From: an uncultured beta proteobacterium | Lineage (GTDB): Bacteria > Pseudomonadota > Gammaproteobacteria > Burkholderiales > Burkholderiaceae_E | Direction: 5' to 3' | Length of the DNA: 64,000 nt | Assembly: GCA_903934295.1 (NCBI GenBank) | Contig: CAIZNI010000020.1 | Span: 310,001-374,000 of the forward strand | In this document: positions 25,840-34,741 of the stretch, piece by piece | Layout of the letters: each line of letters begins with the position of its first letter | Numbering within the stretch: the first letter of the stretch is position 1 | Notes under the pieces: generated by a model | What the model was told of the DNA's origin: nothing | The model's input: only the letters and a program-made list of their open reading frames with translations | The model's database searches: none | Translations under genes and position numbers: made by a program

Positions 25840-27048
25840 TTACTTGCCGCGCGCAGCCAGCACTTCCCGGGGCTGCACGATGTTGTCTTCGGCCTTGTTG
25901 GTCCACGCATTGCGGGTGTAGGTCAGCACCGCCGCCAGCTCGGTGTCCGAGAGCTGCTTGAACGATGCCATCGACGTGCCCGCCTTGCCCTTGAGCAGCA
26001 GCGCGATCTGGTCGTCCTGAGGACCGAGCACGAGCTTGGAGCCCTCCAACGCGGGGAAAGCGCCCGCAACACCCTTGCCGGTGGGCTGGTGGCAGGCCAC
26101 GCAGTTGGCCGCATAGACCTTTTCGCCACGCGCCTGCAGATCGGCGACCTGCCACTCCTTGGCCGGATCATCCTGGCGGGCCAGCATTTCCTTCTTCTTG
26201 CCCTCGACCCAGGTGCGGTAGTCGGCTTCGGACTTGACATCGACGACGATCGGCATGAAGGCGTGGTTCTTGCCGCAGAGTTCGGCGCACTGCCCGCGGA
26301 AAACGCCCACCTTGTCGGCACGGAACCAGGTGTCGCGCACGAACCCGGGGATGGCGTCCTGCTTGACCCCGAAGGCCGGCACCATCCAGGCGTGGATGAC
26401 GTCATTGGCAGTGGTGATGACGCGGATCTTCTTGCCGACCGGCACCACCAGCGCGTTGTCGACTTCCATCAGGTAGGTGGGGTTCTGCTCGCGCTTGGCG
26501 CGCGCATCGGGGAAGTTCCTGTCCTCGATCTGCTCGCGGGGCGTGGTGAGCGTGGAGAGCATGCTGATGCCCTCGCCTTCGCCCTTGAGGTAGTCGTAAC
26601 CCCATTTCCACTGATAGCCGGTGGCCTTGACGGTGATGTCGGAGTTCGAGGTGTCCTTCTGGGCGACCAGATCACCGGTGGCGACCACGCCGAGCGCCAC
26701 CACGATGATGAAGGGCACCACCGTCCAGGCGATCTCGACCGAGGTGCTCTCGTGGAAATCGGCCGACTTGGCGCCCTTGGACTTCCGGTGCGCGAACATC
26801 GAATAGAACATCACCGCGAACACCGCGACGAAGATCACCACGCAAACCCACATGAGCAGGTTGTGGATGCTGTGCTGACCCTGGGCAATGGACGTCGCCG
26901 GCGCGGCGAGGTTCCACTGGTTGACGCCGGGCCCGCCCGGCATGTCGGAGACGGCCGCTGCGATGCCGGCCCAACCGCCCAGTGCTGCCGTCACGCCGGC
27001 CTGTCGGAGGTTCTTGAGAGTCATGCTGTCACCAAAGAATCGTGCCAT
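25840..27048 (-). CDS. ctaC: Cytochrome c oxidase subunit II with fused cytochrome c domain
   Basis: A 402-residue subunit with three parts. The first is a signal peptide and two helices (NLLMWVCVVIFVAVFAVMF; EIAWTVVPFIIVVALGVV). The second is a cupredoxin domain with the CuA motif GQCAELCGKNHAFM. The third is a C-terminal cytochrome c domain with CVACH heme attachment and a distal Met (GTSMASF). The fused heme lets the oxidase take electrons from soluble carriers through its own cytochrome, as in caa3-type enzymes. An ATG at 27024 has the better spaced GGTGA and a more typical signal peptide; 27048 is the longer choice. It follows DUF2244 by 21 bases. Confidence 0.95.
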   Translation of the reverse strand: MARFFGDSMTLKNLRQAGVTAALGGWAGIAAAVSDMPGGPGVNQWNLAAPATSIAQGQHSIHNLLMWVCVVIFVAVFAVMFYSMFAHRKSKGAKSADFHESTSVEIAWTVVPFIIVVALGVVATGDLVAQKDTSNSDITVKATGYQWKWGYDYLKGEGEGISMLSTLTTPREQIEDRNFPDARAKREQNPTYLMEVDNALVVPVGKKIRVITTANDVIHAWMVPAFGVKQDAIPGFVRDTWFRADKVGVFRGQCAELCGKNHAFMPIVVDVKSEADYRTWVEGKKKEMLARQDDPAKEWQVADLQARGEKVYAANCVACHQPTGKGVAGAFPALEGSKLVLGPQDDQIALLLKGKAGTSMASFKQLSDTELAAVLTYTRNAWTNKAEDNIVQPREVLAARGK

Positions 27049-27069
27049 GTCGTGTTGTGATCCTGTCTG

Positions 27070-27546
27070 CTAGCCCCGCCATCCGGCGACCGAGGCGCGC
27101 AATTCACGCGCCAGCTGCCCACGCCCATCGTCAGGCACGAATCGCCCGACAGACATTTCGCTGCCCGCCGCCACCAGCCGGATCAACTCCCGGCGGGCAC
27201 CGTCGTATTCCACCCTGACCCAGGACGACCGGCATTCGACACTGGCCAGATCGCCACCGTGGAGCCGCTCGACCAGCACCCGGTCAGGTCCTACGACGAT
27301 GCGTTCGTAATCGCCCGCGTGACGGGCATGCACCACGAACGCCACCGCCAGCGCACCGAGCTCGACCCCGGCGAACGGCACCACCAGCCAGGCCCCCTGC
27401 GCGGCGAACCCGACCGCGATCAGGAGTGACACCAGCCCGACCGATGCGAAGCAGACCGCCAGCTGGCGCGGACTGAGCGCGCAATTGCGTCGAAGGAGCC
27501 ACTGCTGGCTGCCGGCTTCCGCAACATGAATCCACCGGTACGGCAT
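27070..27546 (-). CDS. DUF2244 integral membrane protein
   Basis: A 158-residue protein with two adjacent helices (about 32-75: LAVCFASVGLVSLLIAVGFA, then WLVVPFAGVELGALAVAFVV), followed by a cytoplasmic beta-rich tail (RIVVGPDRVLVERL, SWVRVEYDGARRELI). This matches DUF2244, often the first gene of aa3 oxidase operons in Proteobacteria; its function is unknown. The start at 27546 is 64 bases from a consensus -10 at 27615-27610, so it probably heads the oxidase operon. Confidence 0.85.
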   Translation of the reverse strand: MPYRWIHVAEAGSQQWLLRRNCALSPRQLAVCFASVGLVSLLIAVGFAAQGAWLVVPFAGVELGALAVAFVVHARHAGDYERIVVGPDRVLVERLHGGDLASVECRSSWVRVEYDGARRELIRLVAAGSEMSVGRFVPDDGRGQLARELRASVAGWRG

Positions 27547-27609
27547 GGGGGACTGACCAGACGTATGGCAAACCGGCCCATCCGGCTCGCAAAGGCAGTG
27601 CAATGCAGC

Positions 27610-27638
27610 ATTATACGGACGGCCGGAATGAGAACCAA
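27610..27638 (-). promoter_or_regulatory. Sigma-70-type promoter for the oxidase operon
   Basis: On the minus strand, TTGGTT (27638-27633) and a perfect TATAAT (27615-27610) are separated by 17 bases. Transcription would start near 27603 and run into DUF2244 and ctaC-ctaD. The -35 matches only 3 of 6 positions, but the spacing and -10 are ideal and the site lies in a 176-base gap. Confidence 0.65.
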
Positions 27639-27722
27639 ATCCGACGCTGTGTCGCGGTCGGGTATCGAGGCCGACCCCGGGCCGACCCCGGTCTCGCGGC
27701 GGGCCGCGAGACCGTCAACCGC

Positions 27723-28676
27723 TCAGCGGCTGTCGCCCGCCGGCAGCGGGGCCGCACGCTGGCGCGGCAGGAAGGTGATCGGCGCCAGACCGTCGGGCAG
27801 GCGCTTGCGTGGCGGGCACCACGCATGCCCCTGGATGATCTCGAATTCGACGGCGATCAGGCCGTCGTCGCCGCGCCGCGACTCGAGGGCCGCCAGCCAG
27901 TCGGCGTGCCGCGAGCGGCCAACCAGGCCACGCCGGCGCGCCGCCAGTGCATTGCCGCCCAGCGCCGCGCGCAATTCAGCCAGCAGGTCCTCGGGGCGCC
28001 GATAGCCCAGCGTGATCCGCTCGGCATCCATCACCGGCTCGGCGAACCCGGCATTGACCAGGGCATCGCCGATGTCGTGCATGTCCGGAAAGGTCACGAT
28101 GCCGGCATTCGGTCCGAGCAGCGCGCGCAGCGAATCGACGCCGAAGGCCGAGAACATCAGCAGACCGTCCGGGCGAACGACGCGATACCACTCGGCGACG
28201 ACCGCCAGCGGATCCTCGAAGCCGTGCCAGGCGAGGTTCGACCAGATGAGGTCGACGCTCGCGCCCGGCAGGGGAAGGTGATGGGTATCGGCGGCGATGA
28301 AGGCCGCTGGCGCTGGCGCCGGGGCGCCGCCCCGAAGACCGCCGACGCGCTCGCCCGCGCGGCTCAGCCAGCGACCCGCACGGGCCAGCAGCGAGCCGGC
28401 CGGTCGGCCCGCCTGCGCCCGGCGCAGGGTCGCCGCGGCGAGATCGATGCCCAGGTAGCGCGCAGCGGGGTAGCGCGCGGCGAGCAGATCGACCGACGCG
28501 GCGCGACCGCAGCCGATGTCGGCGATCAGATCGGGCGCCAGGCGGATCAGGTCCAGGCGCTCGGCCATGCGGCGCTCAATCTCGCGCGCGATGAAGTCGC
28601 GCTCGGACTCGTCGCGCGCACGCCGCGCCGCCTGCAGTCGCAAGGCCTTTCGGTCTAGTTCGGAGGGCTTGAGCAT
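27723..28676 (-). CDS. BioC-like SAM-dependent methyltransferase
   Basis: A 317-residue class I methyltransferase. The SAM motif is LIADIGCGRA around residue 58, followed by the acidic LGIDLA, and motif IV-like DLIWSNLAWHGFEDP. The N-terminal ERRMAERLDLIRLAPD and the HDIGDALVNAGFAEPVMD tail resemble BioC and its relatives, which methylate malonyl-ACP in biotin synthesis. An Ala/Gly-rich insert near 110-135 is atypical. No other bio genes are near. It is divergent from comF with 27 bases between starts, a common pairing in Betaproteobacteria. Exact substrate uncertain. Confidence 0.82.
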   Translation of the reverse strand: MLKPSELDRKALRLQAARRARDESERDFIAREIERRMAERLDLIRLAPDLIADIGCGRAASVDLLAARYPAARYLGIDLAAATLRRAQAGRPAGSLLARAGRWLSRAGERVGGLRGGAPAPAPAAFIAADTHHLPLPGASVDLIWSNLAWHGFEDPLAVVAEWYRVVRPDGLLMFSAFGVDSLRALLGPNAGIVTFPDMHDIGDALVNAGFAEPVMDAERITLGYRRPEDLLAELRAALGGNALAARRRGLVGRSRHADWLAALESRRGDDGLIAVEFEIIQGHAWCPPRKRLPDGLAPITFLPRQRAAPLPAGDSR

Positions 28677-28703
28677 CGCCGCGCAGTATAGAGGCGGCAG
28701 GCT

Positions 28704-29654
28704 ATGCTGGACGCCATGCAGACGATCACCCCCGGCCCGCCGGCCCTGGATCCGCCGGCCCTGGATCCGCCGGCCCTGGATCCGCCGGCCCTGGATCCGC
28801 TCACCCCGGCACCCGCCGACCGCAGCCGGTCCGCCTCCGGGCTGCCGGGCTCGATGCGGGCTTCGGCGCCCTGGCAGCGCTGCCGCGAGGCGGCGCTGCG
28901 GGCGCTCGACCCGTGGCTGCCGCGCGCCTGCGCGCTGTGCGGTGCGACGCTCACGCAGCGCCACGCCGGTCTGTGTCGTCACTGCCGCCTGGACTTGCCG
29001 GGACGCACCAGGCTGCGTTGCCAGCGCTGCGGCGGCGGGCTCGGCGCCGCCGGCCCCTGTCCGGACTGCGCCGAGACCGGTTTCGCCTTCGACGCCACCT
29101 GCGTGCTGGCCGACTACGCGCCGCCGCTGGATCGGCTGATCGGAGCCCTCAAGTTCCGCGGCCAGCTGGCGGGCGGGCGCGCGCTCGGGCTCGAGACGGC
29201 CCGCGTGCTGCGCCGCTGGCAGGCCGACAACGCCGCCGCGGGCGGCCTGCCGATCGGACTGCTCATTGCGGTCCCGCTGTCCGAGGCGCGCCTGCGCGAA
29301 CGCGGATTCAATCAGTCGCAGGCGATCGCCACCGCGCTCGGGCAGCGCTGCGAGATCGCGCTGGGCCAGCCGCTGATCCGGGCCCGCGCTACGCTGGCGC
29401 AGTCAGGCCTGCCGCTGGCCGAACGCCGAACGAACCTGCTCGACGCATTCGTCCTCGCCGCCGCCTTCACCCCGGGCGCGAGGAATCCCGCCCTGCCCGG
29501 GCATGTCGCGCTCGTCGATGACGTGATGACCACCGGTGCCACACTGCATGCCGCCGCCCGGGTCCTGCGCCTGGCCGGCGTGCGGCAGATCACCGCCGTC
29601 GTCGCGGCCCGAACCCGCCGACCCGACCTCCCGCCATCAGCGAGTCAGACTTGA
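28704..29654 (+). CDS. ComF-family phosphoribosyltransferase-like protein
   Basis: A 316-residue protein. Two zinc-ribbon-like CxxC pairs (CALCG, CRHC, CQRCG, CPDC) precede a phosphoribosyltransferase fold with the PRPP loop VALVDDVMTTGAT near the C-terminus. ComF proteins are linked to natural transformation and are cytosolic. The N-terminus is unusual: four PALDP pentapeptides from a perfect 15-bp tandem repeat (28741-28800) sit ahead of the conserved domain and make the protein longer than typical family members (about 230-250). An ATG at 28716 is an alternative start. TATGCT at the first start could be a -10. Confidence 0.85.
   Translation: MLDAMQTITPGPPALDPPALDPPALDPPALDPLTPAPADRSRSASGLPGSMRASAPWQRCREAALRALDPWLPRACALCGATLTQRHAGLCRHCRLDLPGRTRLRCQRCGGGLGAAGPCPDCAETGFAFDATCVLADYAPPLDRLIGALKFRGQLAGGRALGLETARVLRRWQADNAAAGGLPIGLLIAVPLSEARLRERGFNQSQAIATALGQRCEIALGQPLIRARATLAQSGLPLAERRTNLLDAFVLAAAFTPGARNPALPGHVALVDDVMTTGATLHAAARVLRLAGVRQITAVVAARTRRPDLPPSASQT
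28741..28800 (+). repeat. Perfect 15-bp tandem repeat, four copies
   Basis: CGGCCCTGGATCCGC occurs four times without a mismatch, in frame, giving PALDP repeats at the N-terminus of the ComF-like protein. Each unit contains a GGATCC site. Because the unit is a multiple of three, copy-number change would keep the frame. Confidence 0.95.
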
Positions 29655-30121
29655 TCCACGTCGTCCTGGTCCATCCGCAGATTCCGCCCAACACCGGTAA
29701 CGTCATCCGGCTGTGCGCCAACACCGGCGCGCACCTGCATCTGGTCGAGCCGCTGGGCTTTCCGATCGATCACAGCAAGATGCGCCGCGCCGGGCTCGAC
29801 TATCACGAGATCACGCGCCTGACGCTGCACCCCGACTGGGCCGATCTGCGACGCGCCAGCGCAGGCGCGCGCCGGTTCGCGCTCACCACCACAGGCCAGC
29901 GGCGCCCCGACCAGGTGACCTTCGAGCGCGGCGACTGGCTGGTGTTCGGCAGCGAACCCGATGGACTGCCGGCGGACGTGCTCGATGAATTCCCGACCGA
30001 CAGCCGGCTGCGCCTGCCGATGCGCCCGGGCAATCGCAGCCTGAACCTGTCCAACGCGGTCGCGGTGACCGTCTTCGAGGCGTGGCGGCAGTTCGGCTTC
30101 GAGGGCATGGCCGAACCCTGA
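29651..30121 (+). CDS. trmL: tRNA (cytidine(34)-2'-O)-methyltransferase
   Basis: A 156-residue SPOUT-fold enzyme that 2'-O-methylates the wobble base of tRNA-Leu isoacceptors using SAM. The trefoil-knot motifs are visible: HPQIPPNTGNVIRLCANTGA at the N-terminus, LVFGSEPDGLP, and RLPMRPGNRSLNLSNAVAV at the C-terminus. The start is TTG at 29651, overlapping the ComF stop as TTGA. No other start fits, since the conserved sequence begins at residue 3. Confidence 0.93.
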   Translation: MIHVVLVHPQIPPNTGNVIRLCANTGAHLHLVEPLGFPIDHSKMRRAGLDYHEITRLTLHPDWADLRRASAGARRFALTTTGQRRPDQVTFERGDWLVFGSEPDGLPADVLDEFPTDSRLRLPMRPGNRSLNLSNAVAVTVFEAWRQFGFEGMAEP

Positions 30122-30149
30122 CCGCCGGACGGCGGCCGGACGGTCAGGG
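30116..30149. terminator. Bidirectional hairpin between trmL and LOG genes
   Basis: CCCTGACCG (30116-30124) pairs with CGGTCAGGG (30141-30149), and an inner CCGG/CCGG pair closes the loop. It covers both convergent stops. There is no T-run, so it may be a weak or Rho-assisted terminator. Confidence 0.5.
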
Positions 30150-30752
30150 CGCGACCGCGGCCAGGGTGGCGTCGATCGAATCCGCGGCGCGCATCACCGC
30201 CAGGTCGGCCGCGTGCACGAAACCGTGGCCGGTCATGGCGCGGCAGGCGGCCAGCAAGGGGTCCCAGTAACCGTCCTGGTTGTACAGCGCGACCGGCTTG
30301 CGGTGATAGCCGATCTGGGCGAGGGTCAGCACCTCGAAGAGTTCGTCGAGCGTGCCCAACCCGCCGGGCAGCGCGACGAAAGCGTCCGAGAGCTCGATCA
30401 TCCGGGTCTTGCGCTCGGCCATGTCGGGCACCACCTCGAGGCGGGTGAGGCCGCGATGGGCCACCTCGCGCTCCATCAGGCGCTGCGGAATGACGCCGAT
30501 CACCTCGCCGCCGCCGGCCAGGGTGCCGTCGGCCACCGCGCCCATCAGGCCGACATTGCCGCCGCCGTAGACCAGCGCCCAGCCGCGCGCGGCCAGGGCG
30601 CGACCGAGATCGAACGCCGCATTGACCCAGCGCGGATCGTTGCCGCTCTTGGCGCCGCAGAAGACGCCGATGGCGCGCCGGCGGGTCGGGGAATCCTGGG
30701 AAGGTGTGTTCAAGACAGATCTCGCTTGCTCAGTGTTCTCGCTTGGGCTCAC
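30144..30752 (-). CDS. LOG-family protein (nucleoside 5'-monophosphate phosphoribohydrolase)
   Basis: Rossmann-fold protein of up to 202 residues, with VYGGGNVGLMGAVADG and the catalytic PGGLGTLDELFEV motif of LOG proteins. These release a free base from (cytokinin) nucleotides such as AMP and contribute to purine turnover. The GTG start at 30752 overlaps the gpsA end by 23 bases; a TTG at 30713 would remove about 13 unconserved residues. It follows gpsA in the same direction. Confidence 0.88.
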   Translation of the reverse strand: MSPSENTEQARSVLNTPSQDSPTRRRAIGVFCGAKSGNDPRWVNAAFDLGRALAARGWALVYGGGNVGLMGAVADGTLAGGGEVIGVIPQRLMEREVAHRGLTRLEVVPDMAERKTRMIELSDAFVALPGGLGTLDELFEVLTLAQIGYHRKPVALYNQDGYWDPLLAACRAMTGHGFVHAADLAVMRAADSIDATLAAVAP

Positions 30753-31749
30753 GCGCCAGCAGTGACAGCACCGCCTCGCGGGCGCTCAGACGCCCCGCCA
30801 TGACGGCCTGCACCGCCGCCGCGATCGGGACATCGATGCCCGCCAGCGCCGCCTGCCGGACGACTTCTTCGGTACAGGGGACGCCCTCGGCAACATGGCC
30901 GAGATCGGCCAGCGCCGCCGCCAGCGGCCGGCCCGCGGCCAGCGCCAGGCCGACGCGCCGGTTGCGCGACAGATCGCCGGTGCAGGTGAGGACCAGGTCG
31001 CCCAGGCCGGTCAGCCCCATGAAGGTGCCGGCCTGCGCTCCCTGCGCGGTGCCGTAGCGCGCGATCTCGGCCAGGCCGCGGGTGATCAGGGCTGCCCGCG
31101 CGTTGTGCCCCAGGGCCAGCCCGTCGCAGATGCCGGCGGCGATGGCCATGACATTCTTGAGGGCGCCGCCGACTTCGACCCCGACGATGTCGTCGGCGCG
31201 GTAGATGCGCGCGGCGCCGTGGTGCAGACCCTGCACCACGGCATCGGCCAGCTCGTCGTCAGCGGTGGCCACGGTGAGCGCCACCGGCAGCCCGGCCGCC
31301 ACCTCCTGGGCGAAGCTCGGGCCCGAGAGCGCCGCGCCGCGCAGGCGCGGCCAGGACTGCGCCGCCACCTGGTGCGGCAGCAAGCCGGTGCCGCTTTCCA
31401 GCCCCTTGCACAGCCAGACCACCGGGATGGCATCGGCCGGCGCCCGGACGCGCTCGCGCAGCGCCGCGAGTGTGGGCCGCAGACCGGCGACGGTGGTGCC
31501 GATGACCAGCAGACGCGGGATGTTCGCATCCCCGCCGGTCAGCCAGTGCATCAGTTCATCGAGCGAGTCGGTGGCGTCGAGCGCGTCGGGGAATCGGATG
31601 CCAGGCAGGTATCGCGGGTTGCCGCGCGCCTCGGCCATCGCGGCCGCGTGTGCCGGGCTGCGGGAGAACAAGCGGACCGGATGGCGACGCGCCGCATGGA
31701 TCGCCAGGGCAGTACCCCAGGCGCCAGCCCCGAGCACGGCGATGCGCAT
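30730..31749 (-). CDS. gpsA: Glycerol-3-phosphate dehydrogenase [NAD(P)+]
   Basis: A 339-residue cytosolic enzyme reducing dihydroxyacetone phosphate to sn-glycerol-3-phosphate for phospholipid synthesis. The NAD(P) loop is VLGAGAWGTALA at 5-16. VWLCKGLESGTGLL, SGPSFAQEVAAG and the catalytic Lys region VGGALKNVMAIAAG are all intact. The start at 31749 is set by the dinucleotide-binding motif; the longer open frame upstream runs into the SH3 gene. The order secB-SH3-gpsA-LOG is co-directional. Confidence 0.96.
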   Translation of the reverse strand: MRIAVLGAGAWGTALAIHAARRHPVRLFSRSPAHAAAMAEARGNPRYLPGIRFPDALDATDSLDELMHWLTGGDANIPRLLVIGTTVAGLRPTLAALRERVRAPADAIPVVWLCKGLESGTGLLPHQVAAQSWPRLRGAALSGPSFAQEVAAGLPVALTVATADDELADAVVQGLHHGAARIYRADDIVGVEVGGALKNVMAIAAGICDGLALGHNARAALITRGLAEIARYGTAQGAQAGTFMGLTGLGDLVLTCTGDLSRNRRVGLALAAGRPLAAALADLGHVAEGVPCTEEVVRQAALAGIDVPIAAAVQAVMAGRLSAREAVLSLLAREPKREH

Positions 31750-31780
31750 CAGGCAGCGGCCGGCCGGGCACGGCGCGACA

Positions 31781-32224
31781 TCAGAGTCCCCAGACCTCGG
31801 CCGAGCGCACCCAACCCGAACTGCCGTCGCGGTGGCGTACCCGGATCCAGCCAAACACAGGCGCGGGATCGACCAGTTCCAGGGCGATGCCGCGTTCGGC
31901 CACGAACAGGACCTCGGCGCCCTCCTGGCCCGCGGCGCGGACCGGCGCATTCACCCGCGACACCACCGTTCGCTGGGCCGACAGTTCGGCCCGTTCGATC
32001 CAGGCCGCGTCGCCGGAAACATCACGCACCTTGATCCACTGGCCGACGGTGGCGAGCACCTCAAGCGGCATCAGGCGCGGTGCCACCCAGAGCCGGCGGG
32101 CCTGCAGCGACGGGCCGTCATAGAGGATGGCAGCCGGCGACCCGACGGAGCGGAACTCGGCGGCGAAGGCAGGCGCGAGCGGCAGGCCCGCCGCCATCAT
32201 CAGAATAGCCAACGCCCGCGTCAT
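31781..32224 (-). CDS. Secreted bacterial SH3-domain protein
   Basis: A 147-residue protein with a signal peptide (MTRALAILMMAAGLPLAPAFA) and two SH3-like repeats (about 24-85 and 88-145). Each contains the RxLWVAPxxMPLEVLA or APVRAAGQEGAEVLF pattern and ends in WIERAEL or GWVRSAEVW. Such periplasmic SH3b proteins may bind peptidoglycan; the function here is unknown. It lies 31 bases upstream of gpsA, in the secB-gpsA cluster. Confidence 0.85.
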   Translation of the reverse strand: MTRALAILMMAAGLPLAPAFAAEFRSVGSPAAILYDGPSLQARRLWVAPRLMPLEVLATVGQWIKVRDVSGDAAWIERAELSAQRTVVSRVNAPVRAAGQEGAEVLFVAERGIALELVDPAPVFGWIRVRHRDGSSGWVRSAEVWGL

Positions 32225-32334
32225 GACACGACGCCACCGGATCGCCCGCCCGACGTCGCCGCCAGCCGCGGCGCGCCGAGGACCGCCGGCATCCGGAGAG
32301 ATCACCGCTGCCCCGCCCGGCGCCCGATGGCGAC

Positions 32335-32823
32335 TTACTGCGCGCCGTTGGGCACGTAGATCGAGGGCCGCGCGGCCGCCTGCTCCTGGGCCTGCTGCTG
32401 CAGGCGTTGCTGATAGAGCGCCTCGAAATTGATCTCGGACAGGTGGATCGGCGGAAAGCCGGCCCGCTGGATCACGTCGGCAACGTTGGAGCGCAGATAT
32501 GGGTAGGCAATGTTGGGGCAGACCACGTTCAGGATCAGCGGCAGCTGGTCGTCCGGCACGTTGCGGACCTCGAAGATGCCGGCCTGCTTGGCCTCGACGA
32601 GGAAGGCCACCTTGTCGCCGACCTTGGTGGTGACGGTGACGGTGACGGTGGTCTCGTAGATGCCCTCGACCAGCGCCTGCGCGGCGACGTCGAGCTGGAT
32701 CTCGACCGACGGGACCTGGGTCTCGAGGAAGATCTGGGGCGCGCCGGGAATCTCGAGGGACAAGTCCTTGAGGTAGAGACGCTGGATGCCGAAGACGGGG
32801 TCGTTGCTCTGCTGGGCTGACAT
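32335..32823 (-). CDS. secB: Protein-export chaperone SecB
   Basis: A 162-residue tetrameric cytosolic chaperone that holds precursor proteins unfolded for SecA. The N-terminal [19 protein letters not shown], the [19 protein letters not shown] region and the C-terminal [15 protein letters not shown] are conserved SecB segments. The tail is Gln/Ala-rich. It lies 28 bases after grxC, a standard Betaproteobacterial order. Confidence 0.96.
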   Translation of the reverse strand: MSAQQSNDPVFGIQRLYLKDLSLEIPGAPQIFLETQVPSVEIQLDVAAQALVEGIYETTVTVTVTTKVGDKVAFLVEAKQAGIFEVRNVPDDQLPLILNVVCPNIAYPYLRSNVADVIQRAGFPPIHLSEINFEALYQQRLQQQAQEQAAARPSIYVPNGAQ

Positions 32824-32851
32824 GGTGGGTCCTTGAAAAGGGGAGGCGGGT

Positions 32852-33112
32852 TCAGCCAGCCAGCAGCGGCGTCAATCCGCCGGCCCGGTCCAGGGCGGCC
32901 AGGTCGTCGAAACCGCCGACATGCGTGTCGCCGATGAAGATCTGCGGGACAGTGCGCCGGCCGGTGCGGGCGATCATGTCGTCGCGCAGGCCGGCATCGA
33001 GGTCGATGCGGATCTTGTCGATGGCCTCGACGCCGCGCTGCTTGAGCAGCTGTTCGGCTCGCACGCAGTAAGGGCAGACCGCGGTGCTGTACATGGTGAC
33101 TTTGGCGGACAT
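32852..33112 (-). CDS. grxC: Glutaredoxin 3
   Basis: An 86-residue dithiol glutaredoxin. The CPYC active site is C13-C16; [18 protein letters not shown] contains the cis-Pro and the glutathione-binding GGFDD. It reduces protein disulfides and glutathionylated thiols in the cytosol. Co-directional between the rhodanese gene and secB. Confidence 0.95.
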   Translation of the reverse strand: MSAKVTMYSTAVCPYCVRAEQLLKQRGVEAIDKIRIDLDAGLRDDMIARTGRRTVPQIFIGDTHVGGFDDLAALDRAGGLTPLLAG

Positions 33113-33208
33113 GGAGAACTCCGGAGCTGTGGCGACGCTGGGGTGTCGGGACGGGCGCGGGGGGTCTGAAAGCGCGCGGGAATCAGGGCAACGAGGCCGG
33201 GCCGCCGG

Positions 33209-33610
33209 CTAGCGGACCACCGGCAGGCCCGCCTGCCGCCAGGCCTGCAGCCCGCCCGCCAGGTTGAAGACCTGATCGCGCCCGGCCTTGCGCAACTGGC
33301 CGGCGGCACTGCCCGAGCGGTTGCCACTGGCGCAGCACACCAGCACCGGCTTGCCGGCGGGCAACTCGGTACCGCGACCGGCCAGCTCGGCCAGCGGAAT
33401 GTTGCGGGCACCCGGCAGGTGTCCGGTGGCGAACTCGGCGGCATCGCGCACATCGAGCACAACCGCGTGGGAATCGTTGATCAGCCGGGTGGCCGCCAGG
33501 GTGTCGAGCGACGGACCGCCGGTGCTGCGCTGGATCAGGGGCCAGACGAGCATCGCACCCGAGGCGAACGCGATGACGATCAGGATGATGTTTTCGGTGA
33601 CGAAGTTCAC
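33209..33610 (-). CDS. Membrane-anchored rhodanese-like protein
   Basis: A 133-residue protein: one N-terminal helix (NIILIVIAFASGAMLVWPL) followed by a rhodanese domain with the active-site loop C93-ASGNRS and the usual VVLDVRDAAEFATGHLPGA. It may transfer sulfane sulfur near the membrane. The start is taken as GTG at 33610 because the membrane anchor begins directly after it; upstream in-frame Mets add an unconserved Pro/Arg segment. First gene of the rhodanese-grxC-secB group, divergent from gpmA. Confidence 0.87.
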   Translation of the reverse strand: MNFVTENIILIVIAFASGAMLVWPLIQRSTGGPSLDTLAATRLINDSHAVVLDVRDAAEFATGHLPGARNIPLAELAGRGTELPAGKPVLVCCASGNRSGSAAGQLRKAGRDQVFNLAGGLQAWRQAGLPVVR

Positions 33611-33784
33611 GAGTGCGGATCCCGGACCGACCCCTCGGCCCTCGCGGATGCGACGGCATTGCCAGAATGGCCCGGGGAGCGGTAAAAGCGGTGGAGTATA
33701 AGGCACGCGACTGCCCCGCCGGCCGGTATCCTTGCCCGCTGATAGGGCTCAGCGACCACTCCGATCAATTCCCCACCCGACACC

Positions 33785-34537
33785 ATGACCCACAAAATCG
33801 TGCTGCTGAGACACGGCGAAAGCCAATGGAACCTCGAGAACCGCTTCACCGGCTGGACCGATGTCGACCTGACCGACAACGGGCGTGCCGAGGCCCGGCG
33901 CGCCGGCGCCCTGCTGGCGGCCGAGGGCTTCGATTTCGATGTCGCTTACACCTCGATGCTGAAGCGGGCGATCCGCACGCTGTGGGGCGCGCTCGACGAG
34001 ATGGACCGGATGTGGCTGCCGGTGGTGCATTCCTGGCGGCTCAACGAGCGCCATTACGGCGCGCTGCAGGGGCTGAACAAGACCGAAACCGCCCGGCAGT
34101 ACGGTGAGGAGCAGGTGCTGATCTGGCGGCGCGCCTACGGGATCGCACCCGAGCCGCTGCCGGCGGGCGACCCGCGAAGCTCGGACCACGACCCGCGCTA
34201 CGCCGGTCTCGACCCGGTCCAGATTCCGCGCACCGAATGCCTGCGCGACACGGTGACCCGGGTGGTGCCCTACTGGAACGAGACGATCGCCCCGGCGGTG
34301 CGCGCCGGCCAGCGGGTGCTGGTGGCCGCCCACGGCAACTCGCTGCGCGCCCTGATCAAGTACCTCGACGACGTCTCGGAGGACGACATCGTCAATCTGA
34401 ACATCCCGACCGCGCGCCCGCTGGTCTACGAACTCGACGACGACCTTCGGCCGCTGCGTCACTACTACCTGGGCGACCAGGCCGAGATCGAAGCCGCGGC
34501 GGCGGCGGTCGCCGCGCAGGGCCAGGCCAAGGCTTGA
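33785..34537 (+). CDS. gpmA: 2,3-bisphosphoglycerate-dependent phosphoglycerate mutase
   Basis: A 250-residue glycolytic enzyme interconverting 3- and 2-phosphoglycerate. The phosphohistidine is H10 in [26 protein letters not shown] and [13 protein letters not shown] supply the other active-site residues. It is divergent from the rhodanese gene with 174 bases between starts. TATAAG at 33697-33702 might be a -10, but no matching -35 is evident. Confidence 0.96.
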   Translation: MTHKIVLLRHGESQWNLENRFTGWTDVDLTDNGRAEARRAGALLAAEGFDFDVAYTSMLKRAIRTLWGALDEMDRMWLPVVHSWRLNERHYGALQGLNKTETARQYGEEQVLIWRRAYGIAPEPLPAGDPRSSDHDPRYAGLDPVQIPRTECLRDTVTRVVPYWNETIAPAVRAGQRVLVAAHGNSLRALIKYLDDVSEDDIVNLNIPTARPLVYELDDDLRPLRHYYLGDQAEIEAAAAAVAAQGQAKA

Positions 34538-34593
34538 GCCGCCCGCGCGCCGGCTGACGCGCGGTCGCGGACGGCGGCGCGGCGGCCCTCCGC

Positions 34594-34610
34594 AGGGCAG
34601 GGTCTGCCCT
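34594..34610 (+). terminator. Hairpin downstream of gpmA
   Basis: AGGGCAG (34594-34600) and CTGCCCT (34604-34610) form a perfect 7-bp stem with a GGT loop, 57 bases past the gpmA stop. No T-run follows, so termination efficiency is uncertain. A TATACT at 34631-34636, just beyond, could serve the ctpA gene. Confidence 0.45.
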
Positions 34611-34741
34611 TCCGGGGACTTACCCGGGTTTATACTGGGCGGTCAACCCCTTTGTTTCGGCGAGCAAGGTTCGCGGCCACCCCGCGACCCAATCACCGGA
34701 CGGCGTTGAGTCAACCCGGTGGAACAAGGCAGGCGGATCCC

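Noticed and set aside
33690-33705. Divergent promoters between the rhodanese and gpmA genes
   Set aside because: TATAAG (plus) and TATACT (minus) are present, but neither has a credible -35 at the right distance.
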